Source: Manis javanica (lineage: Eukaryota; Chordata; Mammalia; Pholidota; Manidae). Taken from it: DNA of 64,000 nucleotides. The translations under genes were made by a program, and so were the position numbers. Below the pieces are notes generated by a model, which was not told the origin of the DNA, did no database searches, and saw nothing but the letters and a program-made list of their open reading frames with translations. Location: contig NC_133174.1 in assembly GCF_040802235.1 (NCBI RefSeq), positions 137,011,213 through 137,075,212 on the forward strand, read 5' to 3'. Positions 1-16,265 of this stretch are shown in pieces (position 1 is the first letter of the stretch; every line of letters begins with the position of its first letter).

Positions 1-581
<581 letters not shown>

Positions 582-2587
582 CTAAAAATGAAGAGAAGAA
601 TCAGTTAAAGTAAAAGTTATATTCAACATTGCAATTATTTGGTTAATATATTAAAAGGCAATGCAAATTAGAATATAGTAAAAGTTTTATTAAGTCACAC
701 TGGGACCCCCCAAATTTCAGCACCAGAGGAGTGAAACAGAGCTGTGCCAAGGAGAAACCTGCCCCAGCCTCCTGCCTTTTCCCCTCTGCTCAGCGGTGCC
801 CTGCCCGTTAGGCTCACCTAGGCAATGCTCTTGTTTCCGGGCTCGCCAAGAACAAAGGCACAACACAGTGGACTCCCCAGGCTTCCTTCCTGCCCCTATC
901 CACAAACACCTTTATTCCTAATCGTCCCTATACTTTCTTCTTATACCCAACCCAGGACTTGGTCCTGCATCCCACCCTTTCCTTTCCGGCTCCTCAAGGC
1001 CCTGTCACATCAAAACATCAATTACAGATTCTCGACTGCATCTTGAACCCTATCTTTCCCACTGATCTTCCCAGAAGCAGAAAATTCAACTTAAAGACAA
1101 AACAACACAAGACCAAATGATCTCCCATCCCGTGTCCCCTCCTAGCCCTAGCTCTGTCTTTCCATCACTACCAAGCTGTATCATGGATACTTAAGCGCCT
1201 ACGGCCTCCCCTGCCACTCCAAGCTCCGTGTGCTGCGATCAGCCTTCACCCACATGGCCACCAGGAACTGCTTTTATCAAGGCTGCTGGTCGCCTCTGGC
1301 ATGTCTGTGCGGCACCTGTACTGCTGCCCAGTCCCACTCCTTCTAGGCTCCCAGTGTGCTCCTGCCCTCCTCTGGTGCTCTGACACTCCCTTTTCAGTCT
1401 CGTTTTCTTCTCCTTAAATGGAGATACTCATCGGAGCCATACACTCAGTCTCCTCTCCCCCCAACAGAGACATACACACCTGGCATGCATTGCCTCCCAT
1501 TAGTTGGTTCCCAAATCTCTGTCTCCGACCCAGCTGTGGCCCACACCCAGCTCTTCAGAGGTGCCTCAGACAATGCCAGTCCTAATTTGAGTTCATTACC
1601 CCCACAACACACACCCTTTTACGCCTTTACCCTGCCACTATCCCCCAGCCTCTTGTCTCACTGTGAGGTACCATAATGCCTCAGCTACCCAAACCCTGAC
1701 GCTAGGAAGTAGCTTCTACTCCTTTGCCCAGCACGTTCGGCCACCATGTCCTGCCTTCTCTACCATCCAGACCTCTCTTGAATCTCCTTGCCCACTCTCC
1801 ACTGCCATCTCAGGCCCTCCTCATCACCAGCCAACTAAGCACTCCCAGTGGCCTCCAGTCTGCAAAGTCCTCTGCTCCCAAATGCCCTCCAGGCTTCCTT
1901 CAGGTCACACTGTGTGCTGCTCCTGAATGGCTCACCAGTGCCCCAGCAATGAAAATCCTATGCAGCCGTCTGATCTGGCTCAGTTTCCCTAAATTCTCAG
2001 TTCACAGGGCATTTAGTGACTCTGCAATTCTTTCAAAGGCCTCTGGGCCAAAAGAAATACCTAACAGTTCCACTGATTTAAGTAACGAGATCCAAACTTA
2101 AAAATAACTTACATAAATCAAAATAATAATATTATTGTTATTCCAATCTTAAATAAACATAGCTAATTCCTAAGGGGACGCATGTGCTTGCTGGGTACTA
2201 CACCATTTCTCAGGGTGCATCTACTCTCATTATATTTTCCCCATACAGCTTATTGCACAGTGTTATCTTCCCACCACGGTAACTGCCCACAACACAGCTT
2301 CTACAACATCACTGAAAGGAATGTAGTGTGACTAATAACAAAACCGTAAGCTCCTTGGAGTTAGTTCACACGATGTCCCCATATATATCAGGTATTACTG
2401 CTGTTCACTCAAAATGTCCAGTACCCCGTGGTGCCCCAGGAGTTCCCTATAGTGCCCTGGGGCAGCTCAGCACAAGCTCTAAGGACTGAGTGTCTGGACC
2501 CACAGCCCAATCCCTCTACCACAGCCTCCCTTTCCCCCAACTCCCACAATCCCCTCCTTTCTACTTTATGCTTCAGGCATTTTTCTT

Positions 2588-2745
2588 GTGGTAAAATACA
2601 CGTAACAGAAAACTTACCATCCTGCCATCTCTAATTGCTCATGTCAGTGGCATCAAGTACATTCAATATAGCTGGTGCAGCCACCATCACCATCCACCTC
2701 CAGGACCCTCTGCATCTTGCAAAACCCTGCTCCACTCACACCTGA
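2588..2745 (-). mobile_element. old L1 (L1M) 3' fragment
   Basis: The string ggtaaaatacacgtaacag, followed by a 'cagtggcat..agtacattca' block and 'accatcaccatccacctccag', matches the well-known antisense L1M 3'-UTR pattern. It is strongly diverged. Family level is from memory. Confidence 0.6.
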
Positions 2746-3239
2746 GCCGCCATAGTTGACTCAACATGACAGATTTCATCCTGCCTCTATGCCTTTGTAT
2801 TACTCCCTCTGTCTGACCATTCCATTCCTTTCCCTACCTGCACAGGACATCCTGGCAAACCCTGGCTCTTCCTTCACACCTCTGTGTAGGCCTAGCCCCA
2901 GTCACTGCCCAGCAAGTGCTGGAGCTCCTCTTCCTGGGGCACAGGAACCAAGAGGGAGCTCAACTCATGGCACAATGCTTCTTGTCATAGGTAGGAATGC
3001 CAAGGATGTGACCCTATGAACGACTGACTTTCTATAGCTCTGAATTAGGAAAATATGGCTTCCTGCCCTATGCAGCCCTAGCTGTTGTATGTGCTTTCCC
3101 TTCCCAAGAAGCAAAGTGCCAAATCTTTACGGTTGTCTTCAACTTCCTCCTCAGCTTCTGTCCAGCCATACTTAGGTCTAACTCTCTCAGTGCTTTCCAA
3201 CCCAGGCAATGCTGCTCCCCGCAGGAAGAGGCTAAGAAT

Positions 3240-3370
3240 CGTGCAGGAGCACCACTGTATGTCACAAAGATTTGAGTGGGACGCCCCTTCACTAGCATTT
3301 AGTGGGTGGAGGTCAGGCTTAAGTGTCCTGCAATGCACAAGACAGCCCTGTTCAACTAGACATTTCCTAT
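3240..3370 (+). mobile_element. MER20-type hAT-Charlie fragment
   Basis: The segment tttagtgggtggaggtcagg...cctgcaatgcacaagacagcc resembles the second half of MER20, a nonautonomous hAT-Charlie DNA transposon. Terminal inverted repeats are not both visible, so the ends are approximate. Confidence 0.5.
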
Positions 3371-4769
3371 TCAAAAGGCCAATAGCATCTTCCCCTTACC
3401 CACTGAGAAGTGCTGAGCCAAATATGTAATATCTAGAATGTTTGAGCTCAGTGATTTTGCAAATGAGCTTCTGCAAATGATTTTTAAAGCTTAGTTTTAC
3501 TTCATTTGCTCAGGTAATAGAGAAAACATGCAAAGCAGCGGAAGTGAAAGGGAAGGCTGTCTGGGTGGTAGAGATGCCCCTAAACAGAACAGGGAGCACA
3601 GACTCTGGGGAAGCCGTACGAGTCTGGAGCTAGTGCGGAAATCCGAGGTTAGAAATGTGAACTCAGGAGGCGACAGCTCACAAGCAGCAATAGAGACAGG
3701 AAGTGTCAACACCACCATTCATAGGCAGCACACACAGTGAGGATAGAAAACACCAAGGCTAGAAACTGAAGAAAACAGCAATGGTGCTGGAGACAGAGGC
3801 GGGCAGACGGGGGAAAAGGACCAGGAGTGTCAGGAGGTACAGAGTAGCCAGGAAAGGGGGGGCCTGGAGAGGCTGGACTCAGCCACAGGGCACTCACTCA
3901 GTGCCAGTCCCCAGGGTGTGCAGCAGCTAGGCAGGGAGCACAGAGTCAGCACACCACTGGGTCAGGGAGCCTTTCTGTGATAACAACCAGAGGCTGAGAG
4001 GGCTTTGCTGCTGTCCTTTTGTTTTCCCTTTCAGATGAGAGATGGAAGTTACTAGAGAGTATGTGCATTAGTTCAGGAGCAAATGCTCAGAGGATGCAGA
4101 AGTGGAGAGGGTCTGGGGCAAGCATGTGGCTGACCTGCCCAGGACAGGCAAAGGGCCCCAGTGACTGCTAGAGGAAGGGGCGGGAAGGGATGCCATGCAG
4201 ACAGGCAGCTACCGGCTACATGGGGGGAAAGAGGGGCTAGCTCGGTGCTTCCAATCATGCTCCCATCCTCCTCCTCCAGAGGAGTCTTCTCACACATCTT
4301 TTTCTGAATCACAGTCCCTCCTGACTTCTGCATACCTCCAGTAAGGGCGGGGCGGGGCACGAAGTGACTGACTGTGGAAGGCTTGGGGAAGTGCGCGGAG
4401 GGGAAGTGGGCCCTTAGGGCGACTATCCGCCCAGAGTCACTGGGGCCTAGCAGCCATTCCCACCTGTGCGCTTCGCACCCCCTGGCCCTGCGCCAGAGGT
4501 GAGGGATTGCTCTCCTGGTCAAGGCCAAGCCCTTCCTGGTGCTCAGGGTCCTGTTCACTCTGGTTCCCATAGGAACTTGCTCCCTCACCCTCCCTGTCTA
4601 CAGTGCCTTCCTCTCAAGCTTCCCATACGATGAGCAACTCCCCAGCTCCTATGCTGCCTCCAGCCCAACTGCGGGCTCCTTCCTCTACTTGAACCTGCAC
4701 AGCTCAAACCAAACATCCCAGCATCTGTCCCCCACTCCACCTGTCTGTCTAGGCTGGGGGGCCTCAGCT

Positions 4770-4995
4770 TCTACGTGGTTTGGTGCCCAGGCTTTGGAGT
4801 CACGCTGGCTGAAAGGGGCTACTGGCCCTGCCTTCCAGGAGTGGACAGGAACACATTACTTTCTGGAAAACAGGGACGGCGACTACACCTACTTTTCAGG
4901 ATGGTTGTGAATCTTTAATAAGATGCCAGTGTATGTGAAGTGCCTAGCCCAATGCCTGGCATGTGCTACGTGTTCAATAAATGTGATCTGCAATT
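4770..4995 (+). mobile_element. MIR SINE
   Basis: The sequence runs from a ggctttggagtcacgctggctg core to an end with tgcctggcatgtgctacgtg and ttcaataaatgtgat, which is the usual 3' end of MIR. It is an ancient SINE, diverged, in plus orientation. Confidence 0.65.
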
Positions 4996-5139
4996 GTTTG
5001 CATCACTAGTATTACTATTGCCAGTACTGTCTTTTTTTAATTCATCTATGCATCCCCTTTATCTAAGCAAAAAAGGGCTTAAAGCTAGTCAGTGAGCAGC
5101 TGAAGTGCTAGATCTGGGGTCTGAGGTGGTGTGGGGGTT

Positions 5140-5450
5140 AGTTTTCTGTGTCAGTTTGGCTGGGCTATAAAGTAGCCAGTCATCGAATCAAGCACTGATT
5201 CAGGCGTCGTCTTTAAGTAAAGGAGATCATCCTTGACAACATGGGTGGGACTCATCCAATCAGTTCAAAGGCCTTAAGAGCAAAAAATGAGGTTTCCTGG
5301 AGAAGAAATTCTGCCTCAGGACTGCAACATCAGCTCCTGCCTGCCGGCCTGCCCTAGGGATTTCAGACCTTCCAGCCCCCATGATTGCACAAGCCAGCTC
5401 CGCTACAATAAACTTCTCCCACCATCCTATCAGTCTGTTCCTCGCGAGAA
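5140..5450 (+). mobile_element. ancient LTR-like repeat
   Basis: Contains gttttctgtgtcagtttggc, gggactcatccaatcagttc and ccatgattgcacaagccagctc followed by caataaa. This order is familiar from an old mammalian LTR-like interspersed repeat. The family is not assigned with certainty. Confidence 0.5.
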
Positions 5451-5624
5451 GGCTAGTACAGGTGGGTAAGAAAAGACACGGAGCCGGCAGAAGCCTGACG
5501 GCCTGGGTACAAAGCCCCTGTTCTTGGTCAAGGAAGAGAAACATGATTATTGCCATTATGTTTTGTCCCCTGATACACCATGATCTAGAGTTAATGGTCA
5601 ATCTAACAAAGGGCAAGAAATCTA

Positions 5625-7649
<2,025 letters not shown>

Positions 7650-7739
7650 TTAAAGAGGATTCACTTTTATAAATATGTGATAATGAATTGGGGAGTAGTA
7701 ACAGCAGAATTTTTCAGCACATGAAATGAGGCAGTAATT

Positions 7740-8110
7740 CAATTATTTATTGAAAAGTTCTATGTAGTAACGCTGTGTTAGGGATAAGAGAAACATCCAT
7801 TCCCTGTTCCCTGCTTTCCAGGGCTGCCTGGTAGGAGGGTGTCCACACAGAAACATAATTACAATAGAGCCTGTTATGTGCTGGAATGGTGCTACGGCGG
7901 AGGGAGACGGGAAGCCTGAAGAGGAAATAATACAGGTTCTGTGTGAGGGCGCTGGGAAGCAGGGAGCTGACGACCCTGGAGCTGGTTCCAGAGGGTACAC
8001 GGGAAGCTGCCAGACTGGAAAGGACATGAGGTGAGGAAGCATTCCAAGCAGAAGGAACTAGCCATACCGTGACATTGGGGCAGAAAAAGGCTGACATGTC
8101 CAAGATATGG
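7740..8110 (-). mobile_element. L2-type LINE fragment
   Basis: Starts with caattatttattgaaaagttc and continues through a string such as ccagggctgcctggtaggag and aagcattccaagcagaagg, with the order of an antisense L2 3' region. Diverged; ends approximate. Confidence 0.5.
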
Positions 8111-8244
8111 TTAAGTTCTGTCTATGACTAATTATTTGATTCTGTTTTTATAAAGGCAGCAGCTGCCATGTTCAAATACAGTCACATTCTGGTACATGTA
8201 TTATACTTTTCATGACTGAATAAATCACTCCCTTTCGCTCTTTC

Positions 8245-8264
8245 TTTCTCTCTCTCTCTCTCTC
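8245..8264 (+). repeat. (TC)n microsatellite
   Basis: A run of about ten TC dinucleotides. Confidence 0.85.
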
Positions 8265-8768
8265 ATACTTCACATAAAAAAGGGACTTTCTGAAGACGAT
8301 GTTCACATTAATTAGAAATTACACTGCTGAGGACATCTATTACCAGCTTTGATGCAGTAAGAGGAATGGGGTTTTCTCCTTCCCATCTTAAACAAGAAAC
8401 AGCAAAATATATGAACTACTTCTCAGACATTAGGCAACAGGCAGCGAAGAACCATGATGGCAGAAAGAAAGAAAACGAAGGAAGTAAACTCTATTTACCG
8501 CAGCTTACTGCCTGGGAGCTGCAGGAGTTTCCAGGCTGCAGCAAGAAGGTAGCTAAAACCCAACTTACTGACAATAACAGTAAATGTAAATGTTCTAAAT
8601 ACCAATTAAAAGACAAAGACTGTCATATTGGATAAAAAAAAAGCAAGACAACTATATACTATCTATAAGAAATCCTCTTTACCCAGAAAAATCAGAGATT
8701 AAAAGTAAAAGGGCAGAGAAAGCCATGCAAACACTGACCAAAAGAAAGTTGGAGTGGCTATATTAATA

Positions 8769-10045
8769 TCTGTTAGTCTTCTATGGCTGCTGTTAACAAA
8801 TTACCACAAACTCTGCAGCTTAAAACAATAGAAACTTATTATCTCACAGTTATGTACCTCAGAAGTCCAGACAGGCTTGGTTGCTTTCTCTGCTCAGAGT
8901 CTCATAAAGCTGAAATCAAGATGTCAGTTGGCTGGGATTTTATCAGTGACTCTGGGAAGAATCTGCTTCTAGATTCATTCAGGTTGTTGGCAATCTGTTT
9001 CTTGTGGTTGGAGAACTGAGCTCCCAGTTTTCTTTCTGGGCTGTCAGCTGGGGGTTGCCCTTAGATCCTAAAGGTCTCTGATCCCTGCACAAAGCCCTTT
9101 ACATCTCAAAGCCAGTAACAGCACGTTGAATCTTTCTCACCCTTGGGAGTTCTTCTGACTTCTTCTGCCATACTGCTCCTGCTCCAGAGAAAGTTCTCTG
9201 GTTTTAAGAGCTCGTGTGCTTAGACTGGGTCCACCTGGATAACACAGGATACTTTTCCTAGTTTAAAGTCCCTAACTGTGGTAGGCAGAATTCTAAAGAT
9301 GTTCCCAAAGATTTCTGTCCTCTGGTTATTCCAGTGAAACATTAACCCAGGTACGACCATGAAAGGACTTTGTAGATGGAATTAAGGTTACTAACCAACT
9401 GAGGGTTAAAATAGGGAATGATCCGGGTGAGTCCAATGTAATCACATGATCCTTTAAAAGCAGACGAGGAAGGCAGATGAGTAAGAGGGATGTGACCAAA
9501 GAGGAGAGATGAGGCAGAGGGGGTGAAGTCAGAGACATTCCAAACCTGAAGACTCAACAACCTGCCTTTGCTGGCTCTGACTATGGAGGAAGGGAGCCAT
9601 GAGCCAAGAAATGCAGGCAAACTCCAGAAGTTGACAATGACTCCTGGTTGACAGCCATCAAGGAAATGGGGTCCTTAACCCGACGACCACAAGGAACTCA
9701 ATTCTGACAACAATCTGCATGAGTTTGGAAGCGAATTAATCCCTAGAGTCCCCAGAAAGGAATTCAGTCAGGCCAACACCTTGACTTTGGCCTTATGAGA
9801 CTCTAAGCAGAAGATTCAACTGAGCCATGCTGTTCCTGCGTCTCTGACCTACTGCACTGTGAGAAAATAAGTCTGTGTACTTTTAAGACACTAAATCTGT
9901 GGGAATTTGTCACGGAAGCAATAGAGACTAATACTGTAACCTTAAATACATCTGTAAAGTCCCCTTTACCATGAAACACAACATATTCACAGGTTCTAGG
10001 GATTAGGGCCTCGATATTTTGGGGGGTCCATTCTCCCTACCACAA
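8769..10045 (+). mobile_element. MLT1-type LTR (ERVL-MaLR) carrying a nested insertion
   Basis: Begins tgttagtcttctatggctgc then aacaaattaccacaaactct and cttattatctcacagtt, typical of MLT1-family LTRs. It ends at ggggggtccattctccctac with caca. About 660 bases in the middle belong to another repeat (9276-9935). No internal retroviral gene is present. Confidence 0.6.
9276..9935 (+). mobile_element. nested LTR-like repeat inside the MLT1
   Basis: Starts tgtggtaggcagaattctaa and ends tgggaatttgtcacggaagc...gagactaatac, the canonical start and end of an old mammalian LTR-like repeat. The MLT1-like sequence resumes after it. Exact family not assigned. Confidence 0.5.
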
Positions 10046-13000
10046 TAAAAGGTGTATTTTTGAACAAGGATTATTACCTGGAACAAATAGGGGGAATTCA
10101 TAATGATAAAGGGGTTAATCTGTCAAAGAGGATCTAACAACTCCAAATATTTGTGTACCTAATAACAAAGCTTCAAAATACATGTAGGAAATATTAGTCT
10201 TTAAAATATTAAGGAGAAATAGAAAAATCAACAATTCTTATTGGAAATTAACATTTCTCTCTCAGGAACTGACAGAACACATAGAAAATTACTAAGGCTA
10301 TACAGAATTATAATAACACTATCAACCAACATAACCTAACTGATAATGATAAAGCATTCTTCCCAACAAAAGCAGAATACAAATTCCTTTCAAGCGCACG
10401 TGGAACATTCACCAAGACAGACTGGATTCTGGGCCATGACACAAGCCTCAATAAATTTAAAAGGATTGAAATCACATGAAGTGAATCTCTAAGCACAATG
10501 AGATTAAACTAAAAATCAACAAAACATATCTAAAAAACTCTAAACATTTGCAAATTAAACAATACTCTTGTAAGGAATTCATAGGTAGCAGAAAAATAAG
10601 CCACAGGAACAATTTGAAAAATTCTGGACTAAATGAAAGTAACAAAACAGCACACAAAAATTTGTGAGATATAGCCAAAACACTGCTTTTGGGAAATTTA
10701 TAGCATCAAATGCTTACATTAGAGAAGCTCTGAAGTCAATGACCTAAGATTCATCTTAAGAAACCAGGAAGAGAAGGAAATTTTTTGAAAAGTAAACAGA
10801 AGAAAGGAAATGATACCTTATAAGCATGGAGAAATTAATGAAAAACAGTAGAGAGACACGAGGGAAAAATCAATGGAAGTAAAATCTGGTTCTCTGAAAA
10901 GATCAAGAAAATTAGTAAACCTATATATAACCAGAGTGAACAGGAAAAAAAATAGTTGACACAAATTATATTAGGAATGCAAGCAGGGACTTCACTACAA
11001 ATCCTAAAAACACTACAGGGATTATGAACAACTTTACACAAATAAATTTCTTGAAAGACAGACATTACCAAAGCTCACTCAAGAAGAAATACATACTTTC
11101 ATATCTCTATACCTACTTAAGAAACTGAAATTGTAGTTAAAATCCTTCTCACAAAGAAAATGTCAGGCCCTGACAAAAATCTACCAAACACATAAGGAAG
11201 ACATAGCACCAATTTTCACAAACTCTGGCAGAAAAAGATGAGGGGAGAAAATCCCGATCTATTTTACGAGGCCAGCATTGTCCTGATATGAAAACCTGAC
11301 CAAGAAAAAATATATAAATCAATATCCTTCATGACACAGATGCAAAAAACTCTAAGAAAAATAACCAAATTGAATCTAGCAATATATAAAAAGAATATTA
11401 CATTAAGGCCAACTGTAATTAAACTAGGATTGCAAGCTTGGCTTAACATTTGAAATCAACTAAAATAACCCACTGTATTAATAGAATGAAAAAGAAAAAC
11501 CATAACAGTATCTCAATAGTTCCAGAAAAAGCATTTGACATAACACAACCCCAGTGAAAATCCCAGCAGGCTCTTTTGTAGAAACTGTAAAACCTATATG
11601 AAAATGCAAAGGACCTGGAATGGGCAAAACAATTGTGACAAAAAATAAAGTTGGAGAACCTACGTTACATGCTTTTAAGGCTTACTTATAAACCTACAAT
11701 AATCAAGATAATGTGGTATTTTTAGCACAAGGAGACACACAGAGAACAGAATGTAGTTCAAAGACAGATCCATCCAAGCACGGTCAGTTAATTTTTGATA
11801 AATGTGCCAAGGCGATTCAATCAAGATTGTGTTCCAACAAATGGTGCTACAACAACTGGATAGATGGGAAAATGCACCTAAACGTAACCTCACTGCATAT
11901 ACAAAAATTTACATGAAGTGGATCACAGACCTAGATGTTATTGCCAAAACTACAGAACATCTAGAAAGCACAGGGGAAAAAATGCTTGTCACCCAGGGTT
12001 TGTCAAAGATTTCCTAGATAGGATACAAAATTGGACCTCCTCAAAATTGAAAACTCTTCCTCTCTGAATGACACAATTTAAAAAATGAAAAGCCAAGCCA
12101 CGAAAAGAGAGAACATATTCTGAAAACATATATCTGACAAAGTACCTGTATCCACTACGTATAAAGGACTTTTATAACTAAAAAATAAGAAATGATCCAA
12201 TTTAAAATGGCAAAAGAAACCCCAGGCACTTCATCAAATAAGTTGCACAAGAGGCAAACAAGCACATGAAAAGATACTCCATATTTTCAGACATTAAGAA
12301 AATGCAAATTAAAACAATACTGAGGTAAAACTACATACCCTGATGGCTAAAATTAACATGATCAACTACAACAATTGTGGCTAAGGATATGGAAGAACTG
12401 GAACCCCCATATATTGCTGGTGGGAATGCAAAAGAGTACAGTCACTTTATAAAACACTTCACTTTGGCACTTTCTTACAAAGTTTAGTATATACTTACTC
12501 CACGGCCCAGCAACTACATGCCTAGGTATTTACTCAAGAAAAAAGGAAAATGTATGTATACGTACAAAGATTTGTATTTCAATGTTCGATGCATGTTTAT
12601 TTATAATAGCCACTGGAAACAACCCAAATGTCCATAAACTGGTGAATGGTTAAGATCCATGTGGTATATCCATTCAATAGAATACTAATCAGCAGTAAAA
12701 AGGAACAAACTAGGTATGCATATAACAACAAGGATGAACTTCAAATAACACTATACTAAGTAAAATAACTCAGACTGAAAACACAACATACTATACGATT
12801 CCATTTATTTGACATTCCGGAAAAGGCAGAAGTATAGATACAGAAAACAGATCAGTGTGGTTACCAGTGGCTGTGCTGGGGGAAAGCTTACTACAAAGGG
12901 ACACATGGGAGTTTTTTTGATTGACTGACCTGTTCTATATCTGTATCTTTGGGTGGTGGTTACACAAGGATATAGATTCATGAAAACTCATAGGACTGCA

Positions 13001-13097
13001 CACTAAAACAGGCTAAATTTTATTGTATGTAAAATATACTTCAACAAACCTGGTATATCTATTGATCTATCTATACATACACACAACCATATCAACA

Positions 13098-13310
13098 GCT
13101 AATATTTACTGGATGTTTTCGGCATGCCAGGTACCATGCTGTTTCTCATGCATTATCTCACATAAGTCTCACAGCAACCCCATGAAAGAGGCACTTTCAT
13201 GATTCCCATTTTACAGATGAGGAGTAAAGGCTTACTTGCTAAATAATTTGTCCAAGCAGCCAGCAGCTCACAGAGTTGGAATTCAAACTAAGAACTATTT
13301 GGCTCCAAAG
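13098..13310 (-). mobile_element. MIR SINE, antisense
   Basis: Order of motifs: atgccaggtaccatgctgtt, cattatctcacataagtctc, cccattttacagatgaggag, then tccaagcagccagcagctca. This is the reverse complement of MIR. Confidence 0.7.
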
Positions 13311-13764
13311 TCCTTTTTATTGAGTACCATACAATACTGACTATACTGATAATTTAACACTCTTGGAAAACCATATGGATAGATATACACTGAGAATAAA
13401 CAGTGATGTCCAGCAGGGAAGATTAAGGAAAGTCTTTACACCCTTTTGCTTATGACTGAATTCTTTTGCAAGATGCATGAACTGCTTTATTATAGGAAAC
13501 AACGTAAGAAACTTCAATTGGAAAAAAGGGGGGAGGTTGTAAGGAGATGGGAACTACAAAATTCAACTCAGACGCCAACTTCCAAGTGGGAAGATTATCA
13601 GATTTGGAGAGGCTGCTAACTAGAAAAAATATATATACATATTTATATAGTCTTTTTGTGTCATAATATTACCATCTATAAAATCAGGGTAATATGTATC
13701 ACATAAGGTGGCTGTGAATATAAGATAATGAATTTTAAAAAGTGTTTTATGTAAAGCACTAAAT

Positions 13765-15153
13765 TAGTGGTTCTCAAAATTTTTTGTAGGACTCCTTTTC
13801 TCTCTGAAAAATTACTGAGGACTCCAAAGAGCTTTGTTTTTATGGGTTATACCTATTGTTATTTACTGTATCAAATTTTAAAACTTATTTTTAAAATACT
13901 TTTAATTCATTAAAAATAATAAACACTATATATTAACCTAATTTTAATTTAAAAACTGCTTTCCAATATTGTTTTTAGTTTTGCAAATTTTTTAACTGTC
14001 TGACTTCATAGAAGACACCTCAATACAATATCTGTACCTGCATTCATTCTGTTGTAATCAATGTTGTTTTGGTTCAAGCATATGAAGAAAATCTGGCCTT
14101 ACAGAGATATGTAGTTAGAAAAGAAAAACAGGAGAATTTTAATAGCTTTTACAGACAATGGTGGATATTCTTCTTTGATAGGACACCAACACTCAACAAG
14201 TGGTAGCTTCTTGAAGGTTAACTATGATGTGGAATCTGAGGCCCTATCAATGAATTTTTGGTCATCTGTTACATTAAAATCCATTGGTCTCTCTTGCGCT
14301 TTGAATGAATCTTTTATCACTGCATGATTATAATACCATGTAGGTCAGCTGGAAAATATTATTTCACTGAGCAATGAAGATCTTTCAAATGTTGACCCAT
14401 TTCAGTATACAATAGCAAAAAAAATCACATTAGTTATTGTCATAATCTACTTCATCAGAAATAGTTTAAGTGTTGGGAGGCTATCAAGCTTACAGTTGTG
14501 GATACAACTTTTCAAAAATTCTGATCTCTTGAAAGCTCAAATTTTACCATTTGCAAAAAACACCATCAGTTGTTTTCCTTGAAGTTACAGGTTTACTTGT
14601 GTTTTTGAGAAAATGTCTGCCAAATACCCTGATACAAATAGCCACAGTCTTGTCGGTTAGTTGTCCTTCTAGGTAAAAGTGGTGTTCCATGAAAAAAGCA
14701 GCTTGCAATTCAGGTACAGAAGTGCTTTTCCTGGAGTCAACCACTGTACTTCTCTATACAGCAGATGGCCTGTATGCATTCTTCCTATTTTGTCACACAG
14801 AATATTAAAACAAATGTGTATTCAAGGGTCAAGATTTAATGAGACTGTTATTTTTTTCTGCTTTATCAAGGACATTCTAAAGTGAAGCTGGCTTTTTTAT
14901 TTTGTAACTGCAGGCACATTATGGTGAAGAAGCCAATGACTACCAGCACAGTTTCATGTCACTAGCTTGATTTGTGCTCAGGTGCCAGCAGTTCACCCAA
15001 CACTGCTTTTGTACCATCACTGCAAATGTCAACCCAGAGAAAGAGGTAAAGAGCATCTTAGTATTATTATGAAAATAGTTGTGACCTTGATGACCCCTGG
15101 AAAGGTTCTCAAGGCCACCCAGGGTTCTGTGAAAAATGGTTTGATAACCGCTG
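13765..15153 (-). mobile_element. hAT-Charlie DNA transposon with transposase remnant
   Basis: A 1.39-kb element with imperfect terminal inverted repeats: tagtggttctcaaaat on the left and gataaccgctg on the right (reverse complement cagcggttatc). It is flanked by candidate 8-bp target duplications, cactaaat (13757-13764) and cactggat (15154-15161), with 6 of 8 positions equal. Eight-base duplications are the hAT hallmark. Minus-strand frames, such as 14544-14744 with V-P-E-L-Q-A-A-F and Q-L-T-D-K, resemble hAT transposases of the Charlie/SCAND3 type. They are broken by stops, so it is a fossil. The precise Charlie subfamily is not assigned. Confidence 0.75.
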
Positions 15154-15931
15154 CACTGGATTAGACACATCTTAGTTATGACTATTAATGTTCAAAAACA
15201 AAGAGAGGCCTTTACAAGCTGCTACAATGAAAAAGCTACCAGTGACAGAGGCCAACATATGAATGGCTTCATGCATAGACACTGGAGAAGTAAAGCTTGA
15301 AGGAAGTTCACAAGCTAATAGAAATGGAGTGATCACCCTCAAGAGAGAAAGTTACCAGCTGAGACCACTTTTTGCCTTTGAAAGCACAGGGGGGTATTGC
15401 AAAATCCAGGAAATCAGAATCAATTTATCAACCAAAACCCATGGCTTACACGTATCATTACCAGAAACAATGGACCTGAAAACAGACAGAATATTCAAAA
15501 GAATTAAGTAGACTGGAACACTAACAAATGCAAGGACCATAATAAACATAGTATTCAAAGGTAAATTAAACGATACGTAGAGGTAAAATTTTTCTAAAGG
15601 AGTTTCAAATAAAAAAATAAATGAGGTGGGGGAAAGTAAACCTTGTAGGTTGACTTCATTATCTTCCTTAAGAGTGTTTTCTTATTTAATAGAAGAAAAG
15701 AGTAGTGGATATAATGAAAATAGAAGTACCAAAATGTTTATAATGTTGGGGAAGTGATTACTTAACAATTTTTGACATAATTTAAAGGGAAATTAAGAGT
15801 TCTGGGTCTATTACATGAAGAATGAAAAACAGAAACAAGATGAACTTACTAGAAGAAAAATAATAGTACAAAAATACAATTCTGAAGTTAAATATTGGGG
15901 TTAAAAAATATAAATAGATGAAATGTCCTTG
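15154..15931 (+). other. intronic sequence, no gene recognised
   Basis: AT-rich sequence between the hAT element and the next LTR-like repeat. Short open frames here (for example 15263-15511) have no recognisable domain. Confidence 0.5.
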
Positions 15932-16265
15932 TATTAGTTTTCTACTGCTGCCATACAAAATTACCACCAACCAAGTGGCTTAGAAAGCACAAACTTATTA
16001 TCTTCACAGTTTTGGACATCAAAAGTCTGAAATGGGTCTTACTGGGCTAAAGTTAAGCTGTCACCAGGGCTGTGATCCTTCTGGAGGCTATAGGAAAGAC
16101 TGTTTCTCTGTTTTACTATCTTGTGGCTTCCTTGGCTCATGGCCCCTTGCTCCAGTTTAAAAGCCAGCATTGGGGAGTTCAGTCCTCCTCACATGCACTC
16201 AACTCTGACAACTTCTTCTGCCTTCTTGCACATTTAAGACCTGTCACAGGTCAGCCACAATAATT
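15932..16265 (+). mobile_element. MaLR/LTR-like repeat
   Basis: Begins gtattagttttctactgctg with aattaccaccaaccaagtgg, cagttttggacatcaaaagt and gggtcttactgggctaaagt, collinear with an old mammalian LTR-like repeat. It appears to be the reverse-oriented relative of the nested element at 9276-9935. Confidence 0.55.

Larger units (their letters stand above)
8560..13050 (+). mobile_element. old L1 (L1M), split by an MLT1-type LTR
   Basis: Plus-strand ORF2-like remnants (tggagtggctatattaatat at 8750; aacaaatagggggaattcat at 10083; ORF2 and 3'-UTR debris to aaaatatacttcaaca at 13030) are collinear with an old L1. All frames are heavily stopped. The L1 is interrupted at 8769-10045 by an LTR insertion that is listed separately. 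It is antisense to TMEM185A. Confidence 0.65.

Noticed and set aside
4073..4588. 171-codon minus frame in TMEM185A intron 3
   Set aside because: No recognisable domain; lies within an intron; no supporting splice sites or homology seen.
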